Part shown: positions 1 through 6,483 of the stretch, one piece after another | Layout: every line of letters starts with the position of its first letter | Numbering within the stretch: position 1 is the stretch's first letter | From: Chloroflexota bacterium | GTDB lineage: Bacteria; Chloroflexota; Dormibacteria; Dormibacterales; Dormibacteraceae | Direction of reading: 5' to 3' | DNA: 7,375 nt | Assembly: GCA_003446775.1 (NCBI GenBank) | Contig: DMCH01000097.1 | Coordinates: 1-7,375 of the forward strand | Notes under the pieces: model-generated | Databases searched by the model: none | What the model was told of the DNA's origin: nothing | What the model saw: only the letters and a program-made list of their open reading frames with translations | Position numbers and translations under genes: made by a program

Positions 1-644
1 ATCGCATCCGGTGGGAGCTCTCGGTCGAGGCCGCCGCGTACGCATATCGCGACGCGGTCAGGCAGGAGGAGCTGCGCGTATATGAGGTCGCCAGCTACGA
101 CAGCGTCCAGGCGTCGGTGATCCCAGTGCTCCCGGCGAAGGTGGCCCAACCCTTCGACGACGCAGTCGCGGGCCTGCACTCGCTCTATGCGCTGGCCGGC
201 ATCGACCAGTACTACCTGGTCAACGTGCACTTCGTCCACCCCTATGGCGACGCGGCGCCGGTCGACTCTCTGCGGTCCTACTACGCCGAAGCCCAGAGGT
301 TGTACAGCGTGGACTGGAGCTATCTGGCCTCGATCAACTACATCGAGAGCAACTTCGGCCGGGTCAACGGCCCTTCGTCGGCAAATGCGATGGGGCCGAT
401 GCAGTTCCTGCCCGGGACCTGGGCGAACTACGGCCAGGGCGGCAACATCATGGACCCCCACGACTCGATCCTCGCCGCGGCCCGATACCTGGTCCACTGG
501 GGAGCGCCCGGCAACATGCGCCAGGCGATCTTCCACTACAACTTCGACTACGACTACGTCGACTCGGTCATGTTTTTCGCCCGCGCCTACCGCGCGGACC
601 CCCTGTGGCTCGACCGCATGTACTACTGGAACACGACGGGCTAG
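1..644 (+). CDS. Lytic transglycosylase (SLT-type), 5'-truncated by window edge
   Basis: Probable peptidoglycan lytic transglycosylase, cutting the MurNAc-GlcNAc glycan bond in the cell wall. The reading frame is open from base 3 to the TAG at 642-644, so the true start probably lies outside the window; a GTG at 117 is the first internal candidate but has no clear ribosome site. Numbering from that GTG, the SLT fold spans about residues 55-160. The likely catalytic Glu is E77 in the motif NYIESNFGR (codon 345-347). It is followed by AMGPMQFLPGTW (residues 91-102), the conserved Gly-x-Met-Gln-Phe signature, and by an HYN motif near 140-142 matching the family's substrate-groove Tyr/Asn. The 38 visible codons before the GTG are charged and probably helical. 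No signal peptide is visible because the N terminus is missing. The gene shows no functional link to the menaquinone genes and looks like an independent unit. Family call is firm; the exact subfamily is not. Confidence 0.85.
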   Translation, partial: RIRWELSVEAAAYAYRDAVRQEELRVYEVASYDSVQASVIPVLPAKVAQPFDDAVAGLHSLYALAGIDQYYLVNVHFVHPYGDAAPVDSLRSYYAEAQRLYSVDWSYLASINYIESNFGRVNGPSSANAMGPMQFLPGTWANYGQGGNIMDPHDSILAAARYLVHWGAPGNMRQAIFHYNFDYDYVDSVMFFARAYRADPLWLDRMYYWNTTG

Positions 645-673
645 ACACGGTCTCGCCGTCCGCCGTCGATTGT

Positions 674-696
674 TAGAGTAAGTACTCATGGAGTAC
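674..696 (+). promoter_or_regulatory. Probable leaderless promoter -10 and palindromic operator at the MerR start
   Basis: The element TAGAGT (674-679) fits a TANNNT -10 box and lies 8 bases before the ATG at 688, the spacing expected if transcription starts at or next to the start codon. There is no Shine-Dalgarno sequence, which fits a leaderless mRNA. The pentamer GAGTA occurs three times in alternating orientation: GAGTA 676-680, TACTC 683-687, GAGTA 691-695. The last two form a perfect 6-bp inverted repeat centred on the start codon, GTACTC-ATG-GAGTAC (682-696). The first two form GAGTA-AG-TACTC. I infer an autoregulatory operator for the MerR protein; no convincing -35 box is seen. Confidence 0.5.
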
Positions 697-1383
697 CGGA
701 TCGAACAGTTGGCCCGGACGGCCGGGGTGGCGGTGGACACCATCCGCTTCTACCAGGGCAAGGGCCTCCTGGATGCGCCCCGGCGGGAAGGCCGCGTCAC
801 GTGGTACGGGGACGCCCACCTGGATCGGCTGCGCCGGATTCGGGAGCTGCAGCAGCGCGGCTTCAACCTGACCGTGATCCAGCGATTCCTCGCGGGAGAG
901 CTCGAGCCCTCCGACGAGGGACTGGTGGCGGCTATCACGCACCCCACGACGCCCCAAACCCTCACGCTCTCGGAGCTGGCCGAGCGCAGTGGCGTGGCCG
1001 AGCCGCTGCTGACCAGCCTCGAGCAGGCAGGACTGCTCGTCCCTATCGAAGGCGGCGACGAGCCCCGATACCCCGCCGACGACCTCGACGCGATCGCGGC
1101 CGGCATGAAGCTGATCGCGGCCGGCATCCCCCTGGGCTCGTTGCTGGAGCTCGGCAAAGAACATGCGGCGAACATCGACCGCACCGCACGCCAGGCGGTG
1201 GACCTGTTCGACCATCACGTCCGCGAGCGCATCCAGGCTGAAGGCGGCGAGACCGAGGCCGCCGAGCGCAAGCTGCTCGCGCTGTTCACCGAGCTCCTCG
1301 AAGCCAGCGGCACGCTCGTCCGCCACCACTTCGAGCGCACGCTTCTGCGCGCCGCGCGCGAGCACATCGAAAAACGGTCGTGA
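688..1383 (+). CDS. MerR-family transcriptional regulator with two MerR-like DNA-binding domains
   Basis: Cytoplasmic transcription factor of 231 residues. Residues about 3-70 form a classical MerR winged helix: YRIEQLARTAGVAVDTIRFY is the helix-turn-helix, followed by the wing around RREGRVTWY and the helical dimerisation lead RLRRIRELQQRGF. Residues about 92-155 look like a second, diverged MerR-type domain (TLSELAERSGVAEPLLTSLE, then a basic/Tyr wing PRYPADDLDAI and a helix). Residues 156-231 are helical and end in HHFERTLLRAA. No Cys-rich metal-binding loop is visible, so a metal sensor is unlikely; the effector is unknown. The ATG at 688 has no ribosome site but has a well-placed -10 box, suggesting leaderless expression. 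Its stop overlaps the menF start by GTGA (1380-1383), so the two are probably cotranscribed and translationally coupled. This makes menF a plausible target, by inference only. Confidence 0.87.
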   Translation: MEYRIEQLARTAGVAVDTIRFYQGKGLLDAPRREGRVTWYGDAHLDRLRRIRELQQRGFNLTVIQRFLAGELEPSDEGLVAAITHPTTPQTLTLSELAERSGVAEPLLTSLEQAGLLVPIEGGDEPRYPADDLDAIAAGMKLIAAGIPLGSLLELGKEHAANIDRTARQAVDLFDHHVRERIQAEGGETEAAERKLLALFTELLEASGTLVRHHFERTLLRAAREHIEKRS

Positions 1384-2708
1384 TATCTACGGCCCCAGTG
1401 CGCACCTGGGAGCTCGAGCGCACCCCCGACCTCGTCGATCTGGTCAGCGCGGCGCGCGACGCCGGCCACGAGGTGCTGCTCATCGAACGCCCGATGCCGG
1501 ATGCGGTGAGCGTGGCCGCCTTGGGCCGCGCGTTCGACATCGTCGCGGCTGCGGGCGGCGTGGCGCTCGAGGATGCGAAAGGCGCGGTCATCGATTTCGA
1601 GCCCGGCGACGACCGGCTGCTCGCCGCTTCACGGCTGTGGCGCCGGTTGAGCGCAGCCTTGACGGCGGAGGCGCCGCTCGCCGGGCCGATCGCCGTCGGC
1701 GGCTTCGCCTACAGGCCGCATCGCGACCCTGGTGGGCCATGGTCAGGATTCCCCGCGCTACTCTTCCGCGTGCCGGCCCTCGCGGTGATGAGGTCAAGAG
1801 GCCGCACCTTCGCGACCGCAGCGGCTCCGGATGCCGCAGACCTCCTCGACCTGGAGCCACCTCGTCTCAAGGCGCCCGCGGCGCGCACCCTCAGCGTCAG
1901 CGCGGTCCGCAACCCGATCGCGTGGACGAGCGCGATCGCATCAGCCGCCGCGCGATTGCGTGCCGGGGAGGCTGACAAGGTAGTCCTGGCTCGCGAGGTG
2001 ATCGCTCGCGGCGACGGTGTTGTCGCGGCTGCCAAGGTGGCGCGCTCGCTGCGCTCCGCATATCCGTCGTGCTTCATCTATCTCGTGACCGGCGCTGACG
2101 GCACCGCTTTCGTCGGCGCGTCGCCAGAGCTCCTCGTGCGCCGCTCCGGAATGCGGGCTTACGCGCAGCCGATGGCCGGCTCGGTGGCGCGAGGCGCGAC
2201 CGAGGCGGACGATGACCGCCTCGCGCGCCAGCTCGAGGAGAGCGCCAAGGATGGTGTCGAGCATCGGTTGGTGGCTGACTTCGTCGTCGGCGCCTTAAAG
2301 CCGTTTGCGGAAACGGTCACTGCGCGCCCGCCAGAAGTCGTTCGATTCACCAACATCCAGCACCTTGCCACGGCCGTCTCCGCCGACCTCCGCCCGCCGG
2401 CCGCGGATGCTCTCGAGCTTGCGGCCGCCCTCCACCCCACACCTGCCGTCGGAGGCTGGCCGCGGGCCGCCGCCGACGCGCTCATCGACGAGCTCGAGGA
2501 GATGGAACGGGGATGGTATGCGGGCGCGGTGGGCTGGATCGATGCCAACGGTGATGGAGAGTTCGCGGTCGCGCTCCGTTGCGGCCTGCTCTGGGAGGAC
2601 GGTGCGAGGTTGTATGCGGGCGTGGGCGTGATGCCCGATTCCGACGCGGCTCGCGAGCTCGAAGAGACGGAGCTGAAGTTCAAGGCGCTGCTCAGCGCCT
2701 TGGTATGA
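1380..2708 (+). CDS. menF: Isochorismate synthase MenF
   Basis: Converts chorismate to isochorismate, the first committed step of menaquinone synthesis, as a soluble Mg2+ enzyme of the chorismate-binding (MST) family. Length is 442 residues, normal for MenF. The variable N-terminal part is weakly conserved; the catalytic half starts near residue 180. By spacing against EntC/MenF, K200 (DKVVLARE) is the general base, E250 (GASPELL) the general acid, and E294 (DGVEHRLV) and E429 (LEETELKF) the Mg2+ ligands. The gaps 50, 44 and 135 equal those I recall for EntC. PMAGSVARG (264-272) and HPTPAVGG (352-359) are further family signatures. Start is GTG 1380, overlapping the upstream MerR stop as GTGA. 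A siderophore- or salicylate-directed isochorismate synthase is possible in principle, but the menD, menH, menB and menA neighbours favour menaquinone. The stop lies 3 bases from the menD stop on the other strand. Confidence 0.93.
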   Translation: MISTAPVRTWELERTPDLVDLVSAARDAGHEVLLIERPMPDAVSVAALGRAFDIVAAAGGVALEDAKGAVIDFEPGDDRLLAASRLWRRLSAALTAEAPLAGPIAVGGFAYRPHRDPGGPWSGFPALLFRVPALAVMRSRGRTFATAAAPDAADLLDLEPPRLKAPAARTLSVSAVRNPIAWTSAIASAAARLRAGEADKVVLAREVIARGDGVVAAAKVARSLRSAYPSCFIYLVTGADGTAFVGASPELLVRRSGMRAYAQPMAGSVARGATEADDDRLARQLEESAKDGVEHRLVADFVVGALKPFAETVTARPPEVVRFTNIQHLATAVSADLRPPAADALELAAALHPTPAVGGWPRAAADALIDELEEMERGWYAGAVGWIDANGDGEFAVALRCGLLWEDGARLYAGVGVMPDSDAARELEETELKFKALLSALV

Positions 2709-2711
2709 AGG

Positions 2712-4388
2712 CTAGGAGCGAAGGGCGGCGGCGGCGGCCTCCCAACAAAGCCGGTGGCCGCTCACGCTGTCGTCGCGTTTGAACCGCACGACAACCATGG
2801 TCGGGGTCGATTTGTCGATGGCGTCGCTGATGGCCGGCTCGAGGCCGGATCGGTCGGTGACCGGGCTGTAGACGAGTCCGTACAGGCGCGCGATCTGCGC
2901 GAAGTCCAGCCCGAGTGGGGTCGCGAAGATCTCCTCGAAGACGTCCGGGTGCTGAGCCTGCGGCAAGAAGTTGAAGACACCGCCGCCGTTGTTGTCGCAT
3001 ACGACGACCGTCGCCTTGATGCCATGCCGCCCGATCGCCCACAGCCCATTCATGTCGTGATACGTGGAAAGATCGCCCAACAAGAGGACGGTGGGAACTT
3101 CGCTGCGGCCGGTGGCGACACCCAGGCCGGTGGAAACGAGCCCATCGATGCCGCTCGCGCCACGATTGCCGAAGAAACGCTGCTGCGGTTTGGACAGCGG
3201 CCAGAAGCTGTCGGCGGCGCGGATCGGCATGCTCGAGCCGACGAAAACCTGCGCCGCGGCGGGTAAGCGCGCGGCGAGCGCGCGCACGATGTGCCCCTCG
3301 TGGATAGGTGTTGAGATGAGCGTGGCCGACATGGCCGCGCCGGCTTTCTTTCCCGCCGACATCCACTCGTCTCTCCAGGCGACGCGATTCACAGGCGGCA
3401 GCGCTTCCAGAAGCGCCTGCGGATCGCATGCGACGACATGACGGGCTATGTGGTCCTGGTCGCGCCAGGCGTGTTCCGGGTCGATGAGAAACGTGGGCGC
3501 CGAGGCCGCGGCGAGCCAGGCGTTCAAGACTCGCGAGGTCGGCGTGGCGCCGACCCGGATCACAAGGTCCGGTCCGTGCTGCAGAGACCAGCCCGCGCGC
3601 AGCAGTGCCTCGTATGCCTCGACAGCACCGCCGGTCTCTGCACGGCGGAGCTGCGATCCAGGTTCGGCCAGGACGGGCAACCCGAGCCTCATGAGCGCGG
3701 GCGCAAGCCGCTCGCCATCTCTTATCTCGCCCGCCACTACCAGCGGCCGCCGCGCGCCCTGAAGCGCGGACGCGAGGTTGGCGAGCTGAGCCTGGGTGGG
3801 CAGCATGCGGCCGCTCGTGATGGTCTGCCCCGCTTCGCCTTCGGCAGACGGGGCCTGGCCTGGCGGCGGCACCAGCGGGTCGCGAAATGGCAGGTTGATG
3901 TGCACTGGGCCGCCTGCAGCTTCCGCCACCGCCCTCGCAGCGAGCCGCCTCCACACGCGCGCGGCGCCCGGGATTTCGGCAGGCACGCCGGGGTCGAAGA
4001 ACCAGCGCACGGCGGTGCCGTAGAGATGCTGCTGGTCGATCGCCTGGTTGGCGCCCACGTCTTGCAGCTCGGGCGGCCGGTCTGCAGTGATGACGATGAG
4101 GGGCGTCCGCGAATATGACGCCTCGATTACGGCGGGATGAAACTCGGCAGCCGCCGTGCCCGAGGTGCACAGCAGCACCGCCGGCTTGCCCGTGGCCTTT
4201 CCGAGCCCGAGGCCGAAGAACGAGCCCGACCGCTCGTCGATGTGGACGATGACCTTGATCCGCGGGTGACGCTGCAGGGCCATGGCGATAGGTGCTGAGC
4301 GCGAGCCTGGCGACACGCACGCGTACTCGACGCCCTGCGCGGCGAGCTCATCAACGAAAGTGGCGGCGAATGTCTGTGCTATGTCCAT
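2712..4388 (-). CDS. menD: SEPHCHC synthase MenD (2-succinyl-5-enolpyruvyl-6-hydroxy-3-cyclohexene-1-carboxylate synthase)
   Basis: Thiamine diphosphate-dependent enzyme adding the succinyl semialdehyde unit of 2-oxoglutarate to isochorismate with loss of CO2. Length is 558 residues, typical, with the usual three domains. Visible signatures: SPGSRSAP (26-33), HIDERSGSFF with the ThDP-activating Glu E52, TSGTAAAEFHPAV, TADRPPELQDVGANQAIDQ (101-119, with R104 and Q115 of the substrate site), SSMPIR (385-390), GNRGASGIDG (407-416), and the metal/ThDP motif GDLS...NN with D439 and N466 (27 apart, as in E. coli D442/N469), then GGGVFNFLPQ (468-477). Start is the ATG at 4388, giving the canonical family N terminus (MDIAQTFAATFVDELAAQGV); no good Shine-Dalgarno is seen before it. 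It is convergent with menF and divergent from menH; the spacer holds a large inverted repeat ending 6 bases before the start. All key residues are intact. Confidence 0.95.
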   Translation of the reverse strand: MDIAQTFAATFVDELAAQGVEYACVSPGSRSAPIAMALQRHPRIKVIVHIDERSGSFFGLGLGKATGKPAVLLCTSGTAAAEFHPAVIEASYSRTPLIVITADRPPELQDVGANQAIDQQHLYGTAVRWFFDPGVPAEIPGAARVWRRLAARAVAEAAGGPVHINLPFRDPLVPPPGQAPSAEGEAGQTITSGRMLPTQAQLANLASALQGARRPLVVAGEIRDGERLAPALMRLGLPVLAEPGSQLRRAETGGAVEAYEALLRAGWSLQHGPDLVIRVGATPTSRVLNAWLAAASAPTFLIDPEHAWRDQDHIARHVVACDPQALLEALPPVNRVAWRDEWMSAGKKAGAAMSATLISTPIHEGHIVRALAARLPAAAQVFVGSSMPIRAADSFWPLSKPQQRFFGNRGASGIDGLVSTGLGVATGRSEVPTVLLLGDLSTYHDMNGLWAIGRHGIKATVVVCDNNGGGVFNFLPQAQHPDVFEEIFATPLGLDFAQIARLYGLVYSPVTDRSGLEPAISDAIDKSTPTMVVVRFKRDDSVSGHRLCWEAAAAALRS

Positions 4389-4394
4389 AAAGTT

Positions 4395-4583
4395 CTAAGG
4401 AAGGCGTTGAAGAGCATCGGCGAGATATTCGGTGTCCAGGTGGTCCAGATCGGGGTGAAGCTTCGAGCAACGGAGCGCGCGCATCGCGTTAGATGCGTAA
4501 GCGAGTAGCGCAGAAGATGAACCACGAGATGGGCCGCATGGGCGCCGAAGATCCGGCGATGACTTCTTCAATGGCTTCCTAAG
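4395..4583. repeat. Large imperfect inverted repeat (about 90-base arms) filling the menD/menH divergent spacer
   Basis: Hand folding shows the spacer is one long palindrome centred near 4488. Inner stem: CGCATC (4480-4485) and GATGCG (4492-4497) with a 6-base loop. Middle helix: 4428-4446 pairs with 4531-4549 over 19 positions with one mismatch, counting four G-U pairs. Outer stem: 4395-4419 pairs with 4557-4583 with two mismatches and a 2-base bulge. The stretches between are less well matched but still alignable; overall about two thirds of arm positions agree. CTAAG occurs as a direct repeat at both edges (4395-4399 and 4579-4583). Because the inner arms contain GATGCG, both strands show an ATG-initiated 29-codon frame (4395-4484 minus, 4493-4582 plus). 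I regard these as by-products of the palindrome. It may be a regulatory RNA hairpin, a bidirectional control region or a miniature inverted-repeat element. No clear promoter box for either gene is recognised within it. Confidence 0.75.
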
Positions 4584-4593
4584 TGCCGATTCT

Positions 4594-4598
4594 GGAGG
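4594..4598 (+). promoter_or_regulatory. Shine-Dalgarno site deciding the menH start
   Basis: GGAGG lies 8 bases before the in-frame GTG at 4607. The other candidate start, GTG 4583, directly follows an in-frame TAA and has no ribosome site, so 4607 is preferred. Confidence 0.6.
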
Positions 4599-4606
4599 GT
4601 GCCGAC

Positions 4607-5425
4607 GTGCGCCTCAACTATTTCGTCGCCGGTGAAGGCACGCCGGTCACCCTTCTCCACGGCTTCACCCAGAGTGGTCGCAGCTGGCATGAGCTCATCT
4701 CGACCATGCCCACCGGTTGGCAGTGGGTGGTGCCCGACCTTCGGGGCCATGGTGAGACGCGGATCCAGCCAGGCGCGCCTTGCACGATGGACGCCTGCAC
4801 CGCGGACCTCGAGATGCTGTGGAATGACCTCGGGATCCAGCGCACCCACCTCGTCGGCTACTCGATGGGCGGCCGGCTCGCGCTGCACGCGGCGACGAGG
4901 GTGCCCGAGCGCCTCCTCTCGCTGCTGACGATCGGCGCCCACGCGGGACTCGAGGAGGAGGCGCGCGAAGGACGGCGTCAGGGCGACGAGGCGCTCGCTC
5001 AGCGAATCGAACACGAGGGCCTCGAGGCGTTCGTCAACTACTGGACCGCCCTGCCCATGTTTGCGGGCCTGGAGCGCCGGGGGCCTTCGTTCGTCGCGCA
5101 GGTGCGTGCCGAGCGCATGGGCAACACTGTGGCCGGGCTGGCAGCTTCGCTGCGCGGAATGGGCGCCGGCGCCATGCAGCCTCTGTGGGACGACCTCCCG
5201 CGAGTGAGGGTCCCGAGCACCTTCGTTGCGGGCCAGCTCGATCATGGCTACGTCGCCTCCGCGCGCCGGCTGGCGGCTGTCGTTCCCAACGGGCGAATCG
5301 AGATCGTCCTGCGCGCCGGCCACACCGTGCACCAGGAGCGGCCGGAAGCGTTCGCGCGCGTGCTCGCCGCTCACCTCGCGGCGGCGGGAACGTCGGCGGG
5401 CGACTCCAGCTCGACCACCGCATGA
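4607..5425 (+). CDS. menH: MenH-type alpha/beta hydrolase (SHCHC synthase)
   Basis: Alpha/beta-hydrolase-fold enzyme that eliminates pyruvate from SEPHCHC to give SHCHC, the step after MenD. From GTG 4607 it has 272 residues. The oxyanion motif LLHGFTQSG begins near residue 16. The nucleophile elbow is GYSMGGR with S86, the acid is D212 in GQLDHGY, and the catalytic His is H239 in AGHTVHQERPE. VNYWTALPMFAGL in the cap (about 143-155) resembles the MenH family's W-x-x-x-P-x-F motif and, with the neighbours, separates it from generic hydrolases. A longer form from GTG 4583 adds 8 residues but lacks a ribosome site. The last 10-15 residues (Ala/Gly/Ser/Thr-rich) look like a non-conserved tail, and they overlap the antisense small gene by 55 bases. 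MenH annotation is commonly ambiguous with other hydrolases; the locus context carries weight here. Confidence 0.87.
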   Translation: MRLNYFVAGEGTPVTLLHGFTQSGRSWHELISTMPTGWQWVVPDLRGHGETRIQPGAPCTMDACTADLEMLWNDLGIQRTHLVGYSMGGRLALHAATRVPERLLSLLTIGAHAGLEEEAREGRRQGDEALAQRIEHEGLEAFVNYWTALPMFAGLERRGPSFVAQVRAERMGNTVAGLAASLRGMGAGAMQPLWDDLPRVRVPSTFVAGQLDHGYVASARRLAAVVPNGRIEIVLRAGHTVHQERPEAFARVLAAHLAAAGTSAGDSSSTTA

Positions 5426-5586
5426 AGGCCCGCGACGTAGCGAGCCGCGCCCAGCCGCTCCTGGTCGAGCATGCCGCCGCCGGCGACCGCGCGCAGCACG
5501 AACGCCCTGCATCCCAGCTTGACCTGGCGCTCCACCTCGCGTGCGACCTGCTCCGGATGGATGACGGTGATGTAACCGGTGCTCAT
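5371..5586 (-). CDS. Unrecognised 71-residue protein translationally coupled to menA
   Basis: I do not recognise this protein. It starts with ATG at 5586-5584, overlapping the menA stop as ATGA, and runs 71 codons to the TGA at 5371. Third codon positions are strongly G/C, like the flanking genes, and the amino-acid composition is that of a folded soluble protein. Predicted order by eye: strand (GYITVIH), helix (PEQVAREVERQVKLG), strand (CRAFVLRAVA), GGG turn, helix (LDQERLGAARYVAGLH), strand (AVVELE), then a short Pro/Ala tail. No membrane segment, signal peptide or Cys cluster is seen. The last 55 bases are antisense to the 3' end of menH, so both C termini share DNA. The overlap with menA implies the same operon (menB-menA-this gene), hence a possible role around DHNA prenylation. 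That is context only. A chance reading frame cannot be wholly excluded in GC-rich DNA, but the exact ATGA coupling argues against it. Confidence 0.6.
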   Translation of the reverse strand: MSTGYITVIHPEQVAREVERQVKLGCRAFVLRAVAGGGMLDQERLGAARYVAGLHAVVELESPADVPAAAR

Positions 5587-6482
5587 ATGAGCAAACCCAC
5601 GGTCAGCAGCAGCGCGTAGGCGATCTCCGCTGCGGCCATCTGCTTGAGCGCGGCCACCAGCGACGGACCGCTGCGGCTGGCGAATGCGGTGCGCACTGGC
5701 ATCGCAGCGATCGGGACCGCGAAAAGCACGAGCGCCACGGTCGCACCTGCAAATCCGAGCACGAACATGAGGATCGGGACCATGAACGCCGCGCCGACGA
5801 CAAGGACGAGCAGGATCAACGTGCGGTCGCGGCCGATCCTCGTCGCCAGGGTCCGCTTGCCGGTCGCCGCGTCGGTTTCGATGTCGCGCAGGTTGTTGAG
5901 CACGAGGATCGCGGTGGCGAGAAAGCCGATTCCGCAGCCGGCGAGGACGGCCAGCGGCGTCACGCGCAGCGCCTCGACATAAACCGTGCCGATGGTCGCG
6001 ACCAGGCCAAAGAAGATGAACACGAAGAGCTCCCCCAGGCCGATGTATCCGTAGGGGCGTGGCCCGCCCGTGTAGAGCCAGCCGGCCAGGAGGCAGGCCG
6101 CCCCGGCGATCAGCAATCGCCAGTCGGTGGCGAGGCTGAGTGCGAGACCGCCCGCTCCGGCGACCCCGAAGGCGGCCAGCGCCGCCCATCTGACCTGCTC
6201 AGGCGCGACGACCCCGGAGGATGCCGCGCGGACCGGGCCCACCCGCCGCGGTGTGTCGGCGCCGCGGACGAAGTCGGAGTAGTCGTTAGCGAAGTTGACG
6301 CCGACCTGCATGGCAAGGGCGACCACCAGCGCGCCCAATCCCGCCGCGGGCCGGATGCCGCCCTCGTGGATGGCGACCGCGGTGCCCGCGAGCACCGGCG
6401 CGACCGAGGCGGCGAGCGTCGCGGGGCGGACCGCCGACCACCAGATGCGTCCGGGCGTCAAGGTTGCAGCTGCGACTACCAC
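5583..6482 (-). CDS. menA: 1,4-dihydroxy-2-naphthoate polyprenyltransferase MenA
   Basis: Integral membrane UbiA-family enzyme that transfers a polyprenyl chain from the diphosphate to DHNA, giving demethylmenaquinone. From GTG 6482 it has 299 residues, the usual size. The two Asp-rich prenyl-diphosphate/Mg2+ motifs are intact: NFANDYSD (residues 63-70) and NNLRDIETD (196-204). Other family features are WWSAVRPATL near the start and VGPVRAASSG (81-90). Several long hydrophobic segments occur (for example about 25-48, 101-118, 122-137, 152-171, 180-196, 220-244, 247-262), in line with a multi-pass protein. The frame stays open to 6539, but the extra 19 residues would lie inside menB. The GTG at 6482, one base after the menB stop, is the better start and implies coupling to menB. 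Its stop overlaps the next small gene as ATGA. Confidence 0.93.
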   Translation of the reverse strand: MVVAAATLTPGRIWWSAVRPATLAASVAPVLAGTAVAIHEGGIRPAAGLGALVVALAMQVGVNFANDYSDFVRGADTPRRVGPVRAASSGVVAPEQVRWAALAAFGVAGAGGLALSLATDWRLLIAGAACLLAGWLYTGGPRPYGYIGLGELFVFIFFGLVATIGTVYVEALRVTPLAVLAGCGIGFLATAILVLNNLRDIETDAATGKRTLATRIGRDRTLILLVLVVGAAFMVPILMFVLGFAGATVALVLFAVPIAAMPVRTAFASRSGPSLVAALKQMAAAEIAYALLLTVGLLI

Positions 6483-6483
6483 G

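Noticed and set aside
645..687. Possible terminator after the transglycosylase gene
   Set aside because: No GC-rich hairpin with a T-run is visible in these 43 bases; only the MerR promoter/operator signals are supported.
2692..4320. 542-codon minus-strand frame overlapping menD
   Set aside because: An Arg/Ala/Gly-rich shadow frame of GC-rich coding DNA; the menD frame has every catalytic motif.
4395..4484. 29-codon minus-strand reading frame just upstream of menD
   Set aside because: It lies inside one arm of the palindrome. Its ATG arises from the GATGCG/CGCATC stem, with an equivalent frame on the other arm. No ribosome site and no recognised product.
4493..4582. 29-codon plus-strand reading frame ending at TAA directly before GTG 4583
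   Set aside because: Mirror of the other arm's frame, Met-rich, without a ribosome site. Its start is only 8 bases from the opposing one, leaving no promoter space.
4583..4606. Upstream GTG 4583 as the menH start
   Set aside because: It follows an in-frame TAA directly and lacks a Shine-Dalgarno, whereas GTG 4607 has GGAGG 8 bases upstream. Kept as an alternative in the menH entry.
5587..6189. Upstream part of the frame that contains the small gene after menA
   Set aside because: This part reads as Arg-rich nonsense out of frame with menA. Only the portion from the ATG at 5586 looks like protein.
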